From SOIA01 sp050116035 (GTDB taxonomy: Bacteria; Acidobacteriota; Aminicenantia; Aminicenantales; Aminicenantaceae), in assembly GCA_050116035.1 (NCBI GenBank), contig JASFPJ010000212.1:1-6133 (forward strand): 6,133 nucleotides of DNA. The letters run 5' to 3'. The notes beneath the pieces were generated by a model, which saw only the letters and a program-made list of their open reading frames with translations, ran no database searches and was not told where the DNA came from. The translations under genes and the position numbers were made by a program. Each line of letters begins with the position of its first letter. Position 1 is the first letter of the stretch. This document shows positions 1-5,227 of the stretch, in pieces.

Positions 1-129
1 ATCTATGACCCGAGCGTGGGAGATCCAGTGTATGGGATAAATCCCGGAATTTCTTTTGAAGAACTGCCTGAGGATTGGGTTTGCCCTGTCTGCGGAGCAG
101 ACAAAGATAAATTCGAAAGAGAAAATTAA
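1..129 (+). CDS. rub: Rubredoxin, C-terminal part (5' end outside window)
   Basis: Frame 1 is open from the first base to a TAA stop and encodes 42 residues. They contain the rubredoxin landmarks: the IYDP turn at residues 1-4, GDP at 7-9, NPG at 14-16, FEELPEDW at 19-26 and the second iron-binding pair CPVCG with Cys28 and Cys31. The first Cys-x-x-Cys, about a dozen residues upstream, lies outside the window. Rubredoxins are small one-iron Fe(Cys)4 electron carriers of the cytoplasm. In anaerobes such as Desulfovibrio, rubredoxin donates electrons to superoxide reductase. The next gene on the same strand, 100 bp on, encodes that enzyme, so co-transcription is likely. The order here is rubredoxin first, whereas the classical Desulfovibrio operon places it after the reductase. 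The identification is secure; only the start is unseen. Confidence 0.95.
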   Translation: MYDPSVGDPVYGINPGISFEELPEDWVCPVCGADKDKFEREN

Positions 130-165
130 GAGTAATCATAAGATTGGCTTTTGTGTTTTCAGATT

Positions 166-198
166 CTGCCGGTTTCAAACCTTTGGAGACATCGGCAG
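166..198 (+). other. Stem-loop in the rubredoxin-desulfoferrodoxin intergenic RNA
   Basis: CTGCCG (166-171) pairs perfectly with CGGCAG (193-198). Inside it, GTTTC (172-176) pairs with GAGAC (186-190) with one G-U wobble, leaving a two-base bulge (191-192) and a nine-base loop (177-185). This gives an 11-bp interrupted hairpin. No T-run follows, so it is not an intrinsic terminator. Its 3' arm overlaps the first two bases of an AGGAGA Shine-Dalgarno-like sequence (197-202). A role in mRNA stability or translation control of the downstream gene is inference. The nested sequence GGTTTCAAACC (171-181) is also an odd-centred palindrome and could instead be a protein-binding site. Confidence 0.5.
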
Positions 199-206
199 GA
201 GAAGCC

Positions 207-233
207 ATGAAAAAACATGAGGTGAAAAAATGA
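207..233 (+). CDS. Possible 8-codon leader ORF translationally coupled to dfx
   Basis: An ATG at 207 opens a reading frame encoding MKKHEVKK, ending in a TGA at 231-233. Its stop overlaps the desulfoferrodoxin start in an ATGA arrangement (230-233). The ATG is preceded by AGGAGA (197-202) at four bases, which is at least as good a ribosome site as the one before dfx itself. A start-stop overlap of this kind is the normal signature of translational coupling. The peptide has no recognisable function and is too short to judge by composition, so it may be coincidental in a purine-rich leader. Confidence 0.25.
   Translation: MKKHEVKK
219..224 (+). promoter_or_regulatory. Ribosome binding site of dfx
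   Basis: GAGGTG lies five bases before the ATG at 230 and is a good match to the anti-Shine-Dalgarno complement. It supports that start. The resulting N-terminus (MTKRLQIYKC) places the first cysteine at residue 10, close to family position. Confidence 0.6.
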
Positions 234-607
234 CGAAAAGACTACAAATCTACAAATGTGAAGTTTGTGGAAACATGGTCGAGATTATTCACGAAGGAGC
301 TGGAGAGCTTGTCTGCTGCGACCAGCCCATGAAGCTAATGGAAGAAAATACAACCGATGCAGCCTTGGAAAAGCATGTTCCCGTGATCGAAAAGACAGAA
401 GATGGCATTAAAGTTAAGGTGGGAAGCGTACCTCATCCCATGCAGGAAGAACATTACATCGAGTGGATCGAGCTGATCGCTGATGGACGGGCTTATCGTC
501 AATTCTTGAATCCCGGTGAAGAACCTGAAGCTGTGTTCAATGTTGAAGCCCAGAGCGTAACAGCCCGAGAGTACTGCAACATACACGGTCTGTGGAAAAG
601 CGAATAA
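230..607 (+). CDS. dfx: Desulfoferrodoxin (two-iron superoxide reductase)
   Basis: This 125-residue protein is the full length of class I desulfoferrodoxin, a cytoplasmic enzyme that reduces superoxide to hydrogen peroxide without releasing oxygen. The N-terminal desulforedoxin-like domain (about residues 1-37) carries the center I iron ligands Cys10, Cys13, Cys29 and Cys30 (CEVC and LVCCDQPM). The C-terminal catalytic domain has all center II ligands: His49 (EKHVPV), His69 (PHPM), His75 (EEHYIEWIEL), Cys116 and His119 (YCNIHGLW). Glu47 and Lys48, which flank the substrate site in characterised enzymes, are present too. The upstream rubredoxin is the expected electron donor, so the two form an oxidative-stress unit. 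The gene is probably read from a promoter before rubredoxin, because I see no convincing promoter in the 100-bp gap. Nothing is missing or truncated. Confidence 0.97.
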   Translation: MTKRLQIYKCEVCGNMVEIIHEGAGELVCCDQPMKLMEENTTDAALEKHVPVIEKTEDGIKVKVGSVPHPMQEEHYIEWIELIADGRAYRQFLNPGEEPEAVFNVEAQSVTAREYCNIHGLWKSE

Positions 608-690
608 CAGGACAGTTCCACCACTCAAAATCAGATATTTTCTATTTTAGAACTGCACTCTGAGCGGAAAAATTTCTAAAAAGAAAAAAT

Positions 691-1125
691 CTACTCCCCT
701 ATCTTTACGAAGCGTCCTGTAATCGCTTTTCCTCTCTTGGTGCGGGATAAATAATAGAAAGCGATAAGGCCGATAAGAATTCCGACAGAGTCGGCCACCA
801 TATCCAAAACCTCAAAAGAGCGTTCAGGAACAAAATACTGATGAAACTCATCCAGGCATCCGAGAAGGATGCCGCTGGCCAGTGTGAATGCGGATTTAAC
901 GCGAACTGAAGACCTGAAACTAAGAAAAAAACCCAAGGAAAGAAGGAATCCGAGAAGTGTGAATTCCATTATATGCAATCCTTTATCGAGAAAAGGCAGA
1001 CTGACCTGACCCTTAACACGTAAAGAAGACAAGAAAAATATTAACGCGTAATAAAGAATCGCCGGTACAAAAAAGAGGATTTTTCTCATTTTAGCCACAC
1101 ATTTTGCTTCATCCGGCTTTGTCAA
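691..1125 (-). CDS. VanZ-like integral membrane protein
   Basis: The 144-residue product has four predicted membrane segments, at about residues 16-34, 51-70, 77-90 and 110-127. It carries the VanZ-family signatures: DKGLHIMEFTLLGFLL (47-62) after helix 1, and DEFHQYFVPERSFEVLDMVADSVG (92-115) between helices 3 and 4. VanZ itself contributes to teicoplanin resistance, but most members are standalone envelope proteins of unknown function. Resistance should not be assumed, since no vanHAX or vanY genes are nearby. The start given is TTG, chosen because AGGA lies about six bases upstream on the minus strand. An ATG at 1089 (MRKILFFVPA) is closer to the usual family N-terminus but lacks a clear ribosome site. 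The gene converges on dfx, leaving 83 bp between the stops and no convincing terminator. Confidence 0.85.
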   Translation of the reverse strand: MTKPDEAKCVAKMRKILFFVPAILYYALIFFLSSLRVKGQVSLPFLDKGLHIMEFTLLGFLLSLGFFLSFRSSVRVKSAFTLASGILLGCLDEFHQYFVPERSFEVLDMVADSVGILIGLIAFYYLSRTKRGKAITGRFVKIGE

Positions 1126-1278
1126 AAAGTTTCCTAATCAGCCGTAGCATCAACCGTTCCTTCCCTACATCTTTCTCCTGTTTATCTTCTCCGAGCAAGT
1201 CAAAAAAAATGAGGAGGAGTTATTCTATTAAAAAAGTCTCTCTTTATCCAGAGATACAGGCAATAATCCGGATGAAGC
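1106..1278. repeat. 11-bp perfect inverted repeat spanning the divergent promoter region
   Basis: GCTTCATCCGG at 1106-1116 is the exact reverse complement of CCGGATGAAGC at 1268-1278, with 151 bp between the arms. The left arm sits in the first codons of the vanZ-like gene. The right arm ends 13 bp before the -35 box proposed for the rlpA-like gene. The match does not extend on either side. It might be paired operator half-sites or chance. No regulator gene is in the window. Confidence 0.35.
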
Positions 1279-1413
1279 CTATATTATGCAGTTGACTTTT
1301 TTAAAGTTAAAAATAAAATTAAAATCAAACTGTAAGCCATTGAAGAAAAATCGATATTCTGGTAAAACATGTAGCCAGAGGGAAAATTCCTTCATTTAAA
1401 AGGCAAACTCGTC
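1126..1413. other. Divergent intergenic region between vanZ-like and rlpA-like genes
   Basis: This 288-bp gap between two divergent genes is the longest non-coding stretch of the window. Its rightmost part carries the rlpA-side promoter candidates. Its centre has A/T-runs and a small hairpin (TCTCT 1239-1243 with AGAGA 1250-1254). One arm of an 11-bp inverted repeat lies at 1268-1278, with its partner just inside the vanZ-like 5' end. I found no RNA gene and no supportable coding sequence. A 28-codon frame from the ATG at 1209 has no ribosome site. I could not identify a good minus-strand promoter for the vanZ-like gene. Confidence 0.6.
1292..1319 (+). promoter_or_regulatory. Sigma70-type promoter candidate for the rlpA-like gene
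   Basis: TTGACT (1292-1297) and TAAAAT (1314-1319) are separated by 16 bp, each one base from consensus, in an A/T-rich setting. Transcription would begin near 1326 and give a leader of about 88 bases. A second, weaker pair (TTGAAG 1340-1345, 17 bp, TAAAAC 1363-1368) lies nearer the gene and could serve instead. Confidence 0.5.
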
Positions 1414-2052
1414 ATGCGCCGATCTCCTCTTAGCCAGAGAAAATTCTTACTCCTGCTTGTCGCCTCCTTTCTCCTCTCTTCCTGTGCAGGGATGCATTAT
1501 TTTCCTACAGGAAGTTCCCAAAGAGGAATGGCTTCCTGGTACGGAGAGGATTTCCATGGAAAACAAACTTCCAATAAAGAGATTTATGACATGCATACCA
1601 TGACCGCGGCCCATAAAACGCTTCCATTCGGAACGCATGTCCGGGTGACAAACCTGAATAATGGGAAATCAGTCGTCGTCCGAATTAATGACCGCGGCCC
1701 TTTTGTCAAAGGCCGAATCATCGACCTTTCCTATGCGGCCGCACAGAGACTCGGAATGGCTGAGACCGGTGTGGCCCCAGTCGTGATTAAAGTTCTGAAA
1801 AGATTCTCCCCAAAAAAATCCTCCCAAAGATATGCTGTCCAGGTGGGTTCATTCGCAGAAAAACGGAATGCGAAAATCCTCAGAGCCAAACTCGAGAGAA
1901 ATTACGACAATGTCTACATCGCAGAGCACAAAACGCCTTCACAAGTTTTATACAGGGTGAGAATCCGGACACGCAGCATGAAGGCCGCCCAAAAAATCGT
2001 TGAAAGACTCCATAAAAAAGGCCACTCCGCTCACATCTTAGAAGAGTATTGA
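1414..2052 (+). CDS. rlpA: RlpA-type septal lytic transglycosylase lipoprotein (DPBB + SPOR)
   Basis: The 212-residue protein begins with a basic n-region and hydrophobic core, then a lipobox LSSC with Cys24 as the lipidated residue, so it should be membrane-anchored. Residues 38-128 form the double-psi beta-barrel of RlpA (GMASWYG at 38-44, TAAHKTLPFGT at 64-74, VRINDRGPF at 89-97). Glu56, Asp59, His67 and Asp93 have exactly the spacing of the functionally important Glu120, Asp123, His131 and Asp157 that I recall for Pseudomonas aeruginosa RlpA. This suggests an active enzyme cleaving denuded glycan strands at the septum. Residues 139-210 are a SPOR domain (RYAVQVGSF through HSAHILE), which binds such glycans. 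The ATG at 1414 gives the complete signal peptide, although the ribosome site is weak (AAAAGG, 10 bases upstream). It converges on the TPR gene with 8 bp between stops. Confidence 0.93.
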   Translation: MRRSPLSQRKFLLLLVASFLLSSCAGMHYFPTGSSQRGMASWYGEDFHGKQTSNKEIYDMHTMTAAHKTLPFGTHVRVTNLNNGKSVVVRINDRGPFVKGRIIDLSYAAAQRLGMAETGVAPVVIKVLKRFSPKKSSQRYAVQVGSFAEKRNAKILRAKLERNYDNVYIAEHKTPSQVLYRVRIRTRSMKAAQKIVERLHKKGHSAHILEEY

Positions 2053-2060
2053 GAATCCGT

Positions 2061-2585
2061 TCAGTCTTTTATCTTTGATTCACAGAATTCGATGTGCTCT
2101 AATGCCTTTTCCTTCCTGTTTGGGTCGAGCTCTATGACTTTTTCAAAATCTTTGATGGCCTGCCTGTATTCTTGCAATTCCATCCTCGATTTACCCCTGT
2201 TCTCGAAGGCCAATGCGTACTCTGGCTTGATTTGTATTGCATGTGTAAAATCTTTAACCGCCTCCTCATAGTCTCTTTCAAACATCATCAGACATCCACG
2301 ATTATTGTAGGCCTCCGCATAATCCGGCTTGATCTCTATGGCTTTTGTGTAGTCTTCGAATGCACTGTAGGGGTCGCCCAATCTCTCAAAAGCAATGGCC
2401 CGATTGTAGTATGCCCGAGCGTTCTCGGGATCCATGTCGATGGCGCGAGTGTAGGCCTCCACACCTCCCTCGAGGTCTCCCGATTTTATTTTTTCGTTAC
2501 CTTGATTGTAGTAGTGATAGGAAGAAAGGCATCCGTGAAAAATCAAAACAATGAAAAACAGTATGAAGGGCCAGGATTTCTTCAG
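2061..2585 (-). CDS. TPR-repeat lipoprotein with a probable CTG start
   Basis: This frame encodes four tandem 34-residue tetratricopeptide repeats (about residues 23-56, 57-90, 91-124 and 125-158), with classic phrases such as AYYNRAIAFERLGD, AYNNRG and AIKDFEKVIELDP. There is no ATG in the 5' part of the frame. A TTG at 2546 would delete the export signal. Starting at CTG (2585) gives MKKSWPFILFFIVLIFHGC, a complete lipoprotein signal peptide with lipobox FHGC and Cys19. AAAGGA lies six bases upstream of that CTG, and an in-frame stop lies ten codons upstream, so I prefer 174 residues from CTG. The gene follows the VWFA-related gene by 34 bp and is surely its operon partner. TPR arrays are protein-binding scaffolds; the partner here is unknown, with the VWFA protein the obvious candidate. 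Confidence 0.85.
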   Translation of the reverse strand: MKKSWPFILFFIVLIFHGCLSSYHYYNQGNEKIKSGDLEGGVEAYTRAIDMDPENARAYYNRAIAFERLGDPYSAFEDYTKAIEIKPDYAEAYNNRGCLMMFERDYEEAVKDFTHAIQIKPEYALAFENRGKSRMELQEYRQAIKDFEKVIELDPNRKEKALEHIEFCESKIKD

Positions 2586-2619
2586 TGTTTTTCCTTTCTC
2601 TGGTCCAATTCAAACAAAA

Positions 2620-3813
2620 CTAATTCGCCACATATCCTGTCCGGTGTTTGATGCTGTAGTTCCTGTTTTTGACTTTAACTTCTATCGTTTTGAATTTTCC
2701 ATCCCTTTTGTAATTTTTGGGGGAGTAAAAAAGGAAATAGCAGGATTCAGAAGCATTGACAGCGTTTTTGAAACCCATAGCCGGATTTTGAGAAGTCCTG
2801 ATCAACCCACCAGTGGCCTTTGTCACTTCTGAAAAAGTGCTGAAGACATCTTCAGACTGTTCTCTCATGATAATCCCCGGTGCACTTTCTGGTCTCCTAT
2901 CCATGAACAGAAAATAGAAGTCAAGGGAGGAATCCGCAAAAGCCTGCTTTATTCTGTCGGCATTCAGTGTTGAATCTCTCCGATACATGGCGAACAGATC
3001 GTTGACTTCGGCCATAACATTTGGCCTGTCCTGGTAATCACTCTGTATGATGTCATATATAGTCCCGCTTATTTCTGGCCTGAATTCTCTCTGGTAAAAG
3101 AAAAATACTATTTTCTGGCCCCCAATCCTTTTCAACTGCTTCGCAAATGTTAAAAACAATTTCTCATCTACGACTCTGAGTCTTTCCATATTCATCAAAG
3201 ATTCTCTGTATCTCGGCAGCAAGAACTCAAGAGAATACCCTGAACCAATCGAATCCCCCCTTCCTCCTTCTCCTGACATGGATTGGACAACTCTCTTCAA
3301 ATCTCTAAAAGCGCTTCTGTAGTTGGCTGAGCCAACTTGCACATCTTTCCGGAGGATGTTCTGCATATCTTGCGAAATCTGGTCTCTTGAGTATTTTTTA
3401 AACGCCTCCCTGGGAAGTGTGTAGTTTTGCATGGGAGTCATGATGGTTAAATTGTCTTCCGGAGCCATTATTTCTGAAAAAAAATAGTCAAAAGCATCCC
3501 CTAATTTAGGATTGTAGTCTATTAACTGAAAAAGAAGATAAAAATTTCTCGATACCTGAGGGATGTAGCCTCTGGTTCCTTCGGCTCTTGACAGCTGTGT
3601 TCGGTCGGTGAGATGAAGAGCTTCGATTTTCTGGAGCACACCGTCTTCATACAACTCAAAATCATCAATTTTCAGGTCTTTGACAAAATTATTTCTGTCA
3701 TATACCCGGACAGGAACGATGATGTTCCTCACTGTCACCTCGTGCTGTTCCAGCTGCGAGGAAAGGTTTAAAGTCATAAGGAAAAAAACAAATAGAATGA
3801 CTAATTTCTTCAT
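2620..3813 (-). CDS. Secreted VWFA-related domain protein (Acidobacteria type)
   Basis: The 397-residue product starts with a Sec signal peptide (residues 1 to about 19; KK then a hydrophobic run ending LNLSSQ). Next comes the beta-rich N-terminal module typical of the 'VWFA-related Acidobacterial domain' family (VTVRNIIVPVRVYD, then DDFELYEDGVLQKIEAL, 26-66). A von Willebrand A-like core starts with the strand NFYLLFQLIDY (90-100). GGQKIVFFFYQ (231-241) and TKATGGLIRT (331-340) are later core elements. The family C-terminus is present (YFLFYSPKNYKRDGKF at 359-374, KIEVKVK-like strand, RTGYVA). The metal-binding DxSxS motif is absent: Asp99 is followed by YNPK. Residues 140-220 are a long, family-variable insertion. 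The role is unknown; such proteins are exported and presumed to mediate protein interactions. AGGGA at seven bases supports the ATG. It heads an operon with the TPR lipoprotein. Confidence 0.85.
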   Translation of the reverse strand: MKKLVILFVFFLMTLNLSSQLEQHEVTVRNIIVPVRVYDRNNFVKDLKIDDFELYEDGVLQKIEALHLTDRTQLSRAEGTRGYIPQVSRNFYLLFQLIDYNPKLGDAFDYFFSEIMAPEDNLTIMTPMQNYTLPREAFKKYSRDQISQDMQNILRKDVQVGSANYRSAFRDLKRVVQSMSGEGGRGDSIGSGYSLEFLLPRYRESLMNMERLRVVDEKLFLTFAKQLKRIGGQKIVFFFYQREFRPEISGTIYDIIQSDYQDRPNVMAEVNDLFAMYRRDSTLNADRIKQAFADSSLDFYFLFMDRRPESAPGIIMREQSEDVFSTFSEVTKATGGLIRTSQNPAMGFKNAVNASESCYFLFYSPKNYKRDGKFKTIEVKVKNRNYSIKHRTGYVAN

Positions 3814-3820
3814 TCGGAGT

Positions 3821-3825
3821 TCCCT
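3821..3825 (-). promoter_or_regulatory. Ribosome binding site of the VWFA-related gene
   Basis: On the minus strand AGGGA lies seven bases before the ATG at 3813. The transcription start predicted from the promoter just upstream falls at or beside this site, so the mRNA leader would consist of little more than it. Confidence 0.55.
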
Positions 3826-3831
3826 ATTTTT

Positions 3832-3860
3832 ATCGTAAACCTTTGGTGCCTGACTGTCAA
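3832..3860 (-). promoter_or_regulatory. Sigma70-type promoter of the VWFA-related/TPR operon
   Basis: Read on the minus strand, a perfect TTGACA (3860-3855) is followed after exactly 17 bp by TACGAT (3837-3832), which keeps the first two and last two bases of TATAAT. Transcription would start near 3825, about a dozen bases before the start codon. Its presence suggests the operon is not dependent on readthrough from the glycosylasparaginase gene 214 bp upstream. Confidence 0.65.
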
Positions 3861-4027
3861 TCGACTTTGCTCTTCAGCAATAATGTGGACTCGTTCCCTG
3901 AATGAAGGAAGCCGAATGAATGAAAAGGCTCAGTGTTTCAATGACGGAGTCTATTATTTCAAAAAGCCTCTCAAGAAAAGATAATTTTCTGTCAATTTTG
4001 TGAGCTCTACAGTCTATATTACGGATT

Positions 4028-5086
4028 TTACCTTCTCTCTCTTTTATACAGGTAAGCGCAGGGTTTCCTGGTGTTCTCTTTTCCATCGTGGACAGCATAC
4101 CTCGAACCGCTCCACATTGAGGCGCCTGCATATTCTCCCTTCTTGTTGATCGCATAAAAACTCAACCCGAAACGTGGGCGTCCCTCATCGTTTAAAAGGT
4201 GCGGGAGACGCTTGGACTTGTTGGCGATCTGTTCCAGGGCTTTGATACAGGCTTCCTCCGGAGATTTTCCCATGCTCATGAAATTAACAACCTGAAAGCT
4301 TCCACAGTTCAAGATATTGGCTTCTCCCCGGCCGGTTGACCCAGCCGCTCCAACATCATTATCCACATAAAGGCCCGCACCGATAATGGGTGAATCCCCA
4401 ACTCTTCCGGGGATTTTAAAGAAGAATCCGCTGGTCGTTGTCACTCCGGCAAGGTTCGACGCGGCATCGATGGCACAGCAGTTGATCGTCCCGTGGTATT
4501 CAAAGAAGGATGCGAATTCTCCTTCAGTCTCTTCCGGTTTTGGAGGAAACCAGAAATCTCTCTCTGATAATCCTTCTTTGCGCCGCAGCCATCTTTCTCT
4601 TGACGCATCCGTAAGGAGGTCTTCCTCTTTGAAACCATGGGCTTTGGCAAACTTCAGAGCCCCTTTTCCGACAAGGAGCGCATGGTCAGTTCTTTCCATG
4701 ACAATCTTGGCCACTTTTGACGGATTTTTTATGTTCCTCAGGCTGGCCACAGCGCCTCCGTTATGGGTCGGACCGTGCATGACTGAAGAATCAAGCTCCA
4801 CGATACCTTCCTCATTTGGAAGTCCTCCGTAGCCCACAGACCTGTCTCCGGGATCATCTTCGACGATGTTCACTCCAGCGATAACCGCATCTAATGGATC
4901 TTCTCCCTGCCTGAGAAGCTCCATGGCCTTTTCAGTGGCTCTCAAACCGTTTCCGCTCGACACAACGCGCATTTTCCCTTCATTCCCCTCTGCCTTCAAT
5001 AGATTCTTTCCTCCGGTCAGCATTGTGGCGGCTCCGATTCCGACGCCAGTCTTGAGAAAATCCCTTCTAGAAAATTTATCTTTCAT
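4028..5086 (-). CDS. Tat-exported glycosylasparaginase-like Ntn hydrolase
   Basis: The 352-residue protein belongs to the aspartylglucosaminidase (N4-(beta-N-acetylglucosaminyl)-L-asparaginase) branch of the Ntn-hydrolases, which split GlcNAc-Asn or related asparagine amides. A twin-arginine signal (SRRDFLK, 6-12, then a hydrophobic stretch) predicts export in folded form. Family blocks are LDAVIAGVNIVEDDP (65-79), DRSVGYGGLPNE (81-92), LDSSVMHGPT (98-107) and the HGTI site at 198-201. Thr200 is the predicted nucleophile released by autocleavage, giving alpha (to 199) and beta (200-352) chains. GRVGDSPIIGAG (227-238, with Arg228 and Asp231) and GSTGRGEA (249-256, Thr251-Gly252) match the substrate-binding loops. 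The Trp of the characterised enzymes is Gly45 here (SSGNG), and the residue before the nucleophile is Gly instead of Asp, so substrate preference is uncertain. Isoaspartyl peptidase or asparaginase activity is possible. Confidence 0.9.
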   Translation of the reverse strand: MKDKFSRRDFLKTGVGIGAATMLTGGKNLLKAEGNEGKMRVVSSGNGLRATEKAMELLRQGEDPLDAVIAGVNIVEDDPGDRSVGYGGLPNEEGIVELDSSVMHGPTHNGGAVASLRNIKNPSKVAKIVMERTDHALLVGKGALKFAKAHGFKEEDLLTDASRERWLRRKEGLSERDFWFPPKPEETEGEFASFFEYHGTINCCAIDAASNLAGVTTTSGFFFKIPGRVGDSPIIGAGLYVDNDVGAAGSTGRGEANILNCGSFQVVNFMSMGKSPEEACIKALEQIANKSKRLPHLLNDEGRPRFGLSFYAINKKGEYAGASMWSGSRYAVHDGKENTRKPCAYLYKRERR

Positions 5087-5090
5087 TGTG

Positions 5091-5097
5091 CCTCCTT
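5091..5097 (-). promoter_or_regulatory. Ribosome binding site of the glycosylasparaginase gene
   Basis: AAGGAGG on the minus strand lies four bases before the ATG at 5086. It is the strongest Shine-Dalgarno sequence in the window. It fixes the start so that the twin-arginine motif falls at residues 6-12, its normal place. Confidence 0.7.
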
Positions 5098-5179
5098 CTG
5101 GTATGGCCCTTTTTTCTTCATTACATTACTGAATTTATCTGCGAGAAGCAACATGTTTAATTGGGGATGTTCACCTATG

Positions 5180-5208
5180 TTGACAGATGAAGCGAGGTTT
5201 AGTATAAA
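5180..5208 (+). promoter_or_regulatory. Near-consensus sigma70-type promoter of the MFS gene
   Basis: TTGACA (5180-5185), a 17-bp spacer and TATAAA (5203-5208) match the housekeeping consensus at 11 of 12 positions. Transcription should begin around 5214-5220, only about 8-14 bases before the ATG at 5228. That favours this ATG over an in-frame ATG at 5177, which lies upstream of the promoter. Confidence 0.7.
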
Positions 5209-5227
5209 TCCCTCTCTCCAAGACAGC

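Noticed and set aside
613..655. Terminator candidate between dfx and the vanZ-like gene (CAGTTC 613-618 with GAACTG 650-655)
   Set aside because: Only six pairs with a 31-base loop and no adjoining T-run on either strand.
691..1125. Teicoplanin resistance gene interpretation of the VanZ-like protein
   Set aside because: The family is broad and most members are unrelated to glycopeptide resistance; no vanA-type cluster genes are present.
1231..1254. Minus-strand terminator-like hairpin (TCTCT/AGAGA followed by a T-run)
   Set aside because: Five A/T-leaning pairs only, and no minus-strand gene ends upstream of it, so there is nothing for it to terminate.
1104..1295. 63-codon plus-strand frame across the divergent region, with an internal ATG at 1209
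   Set aside because: No ribosome site at either start, it overlaps the vanZ-like 5' end and a promoter box, and its low-complexity Ser/Lys-rich product resembles nothing.
2172..2651. 159-codon plus-strand frame opposite the TPR gene
   Set aside because: It is a mirror of the periodic TPR codons and has no family resemblance or ribosome site.
2061..3813. Bat aerotolerance operon
   Set aside because: BatA/BatB have membrane-anchored vWA domains with intact metal sites and sit beside moxR and BatD; none of these features is seen.
3874..4155. 93-codon minus-strand frame overlapping the glycosylasparaginase 3' end
   Set aside because: Most of it is an alternate frame of the enzyme gene. The remainder in the 214-bp gap has no start, ribosome site or recognisable motif.
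4386..4832. 148-codon plus-strand frame opposite the glycosylasparaginase gene
   Set aside because: It is antisense to a clearly conserved enzyme; its Ser/Pro-rich composition is what the reverse complement of that gene produces.
5098..5157. Minus-strand promoter for the glycosylasparaginase gene (TTGCTT near 5150 with TAATGT or TGTAAT)
   Set aside because: The well-spaced pair has a poor -10 box and the good -10 box has no properly spaced -35 box.
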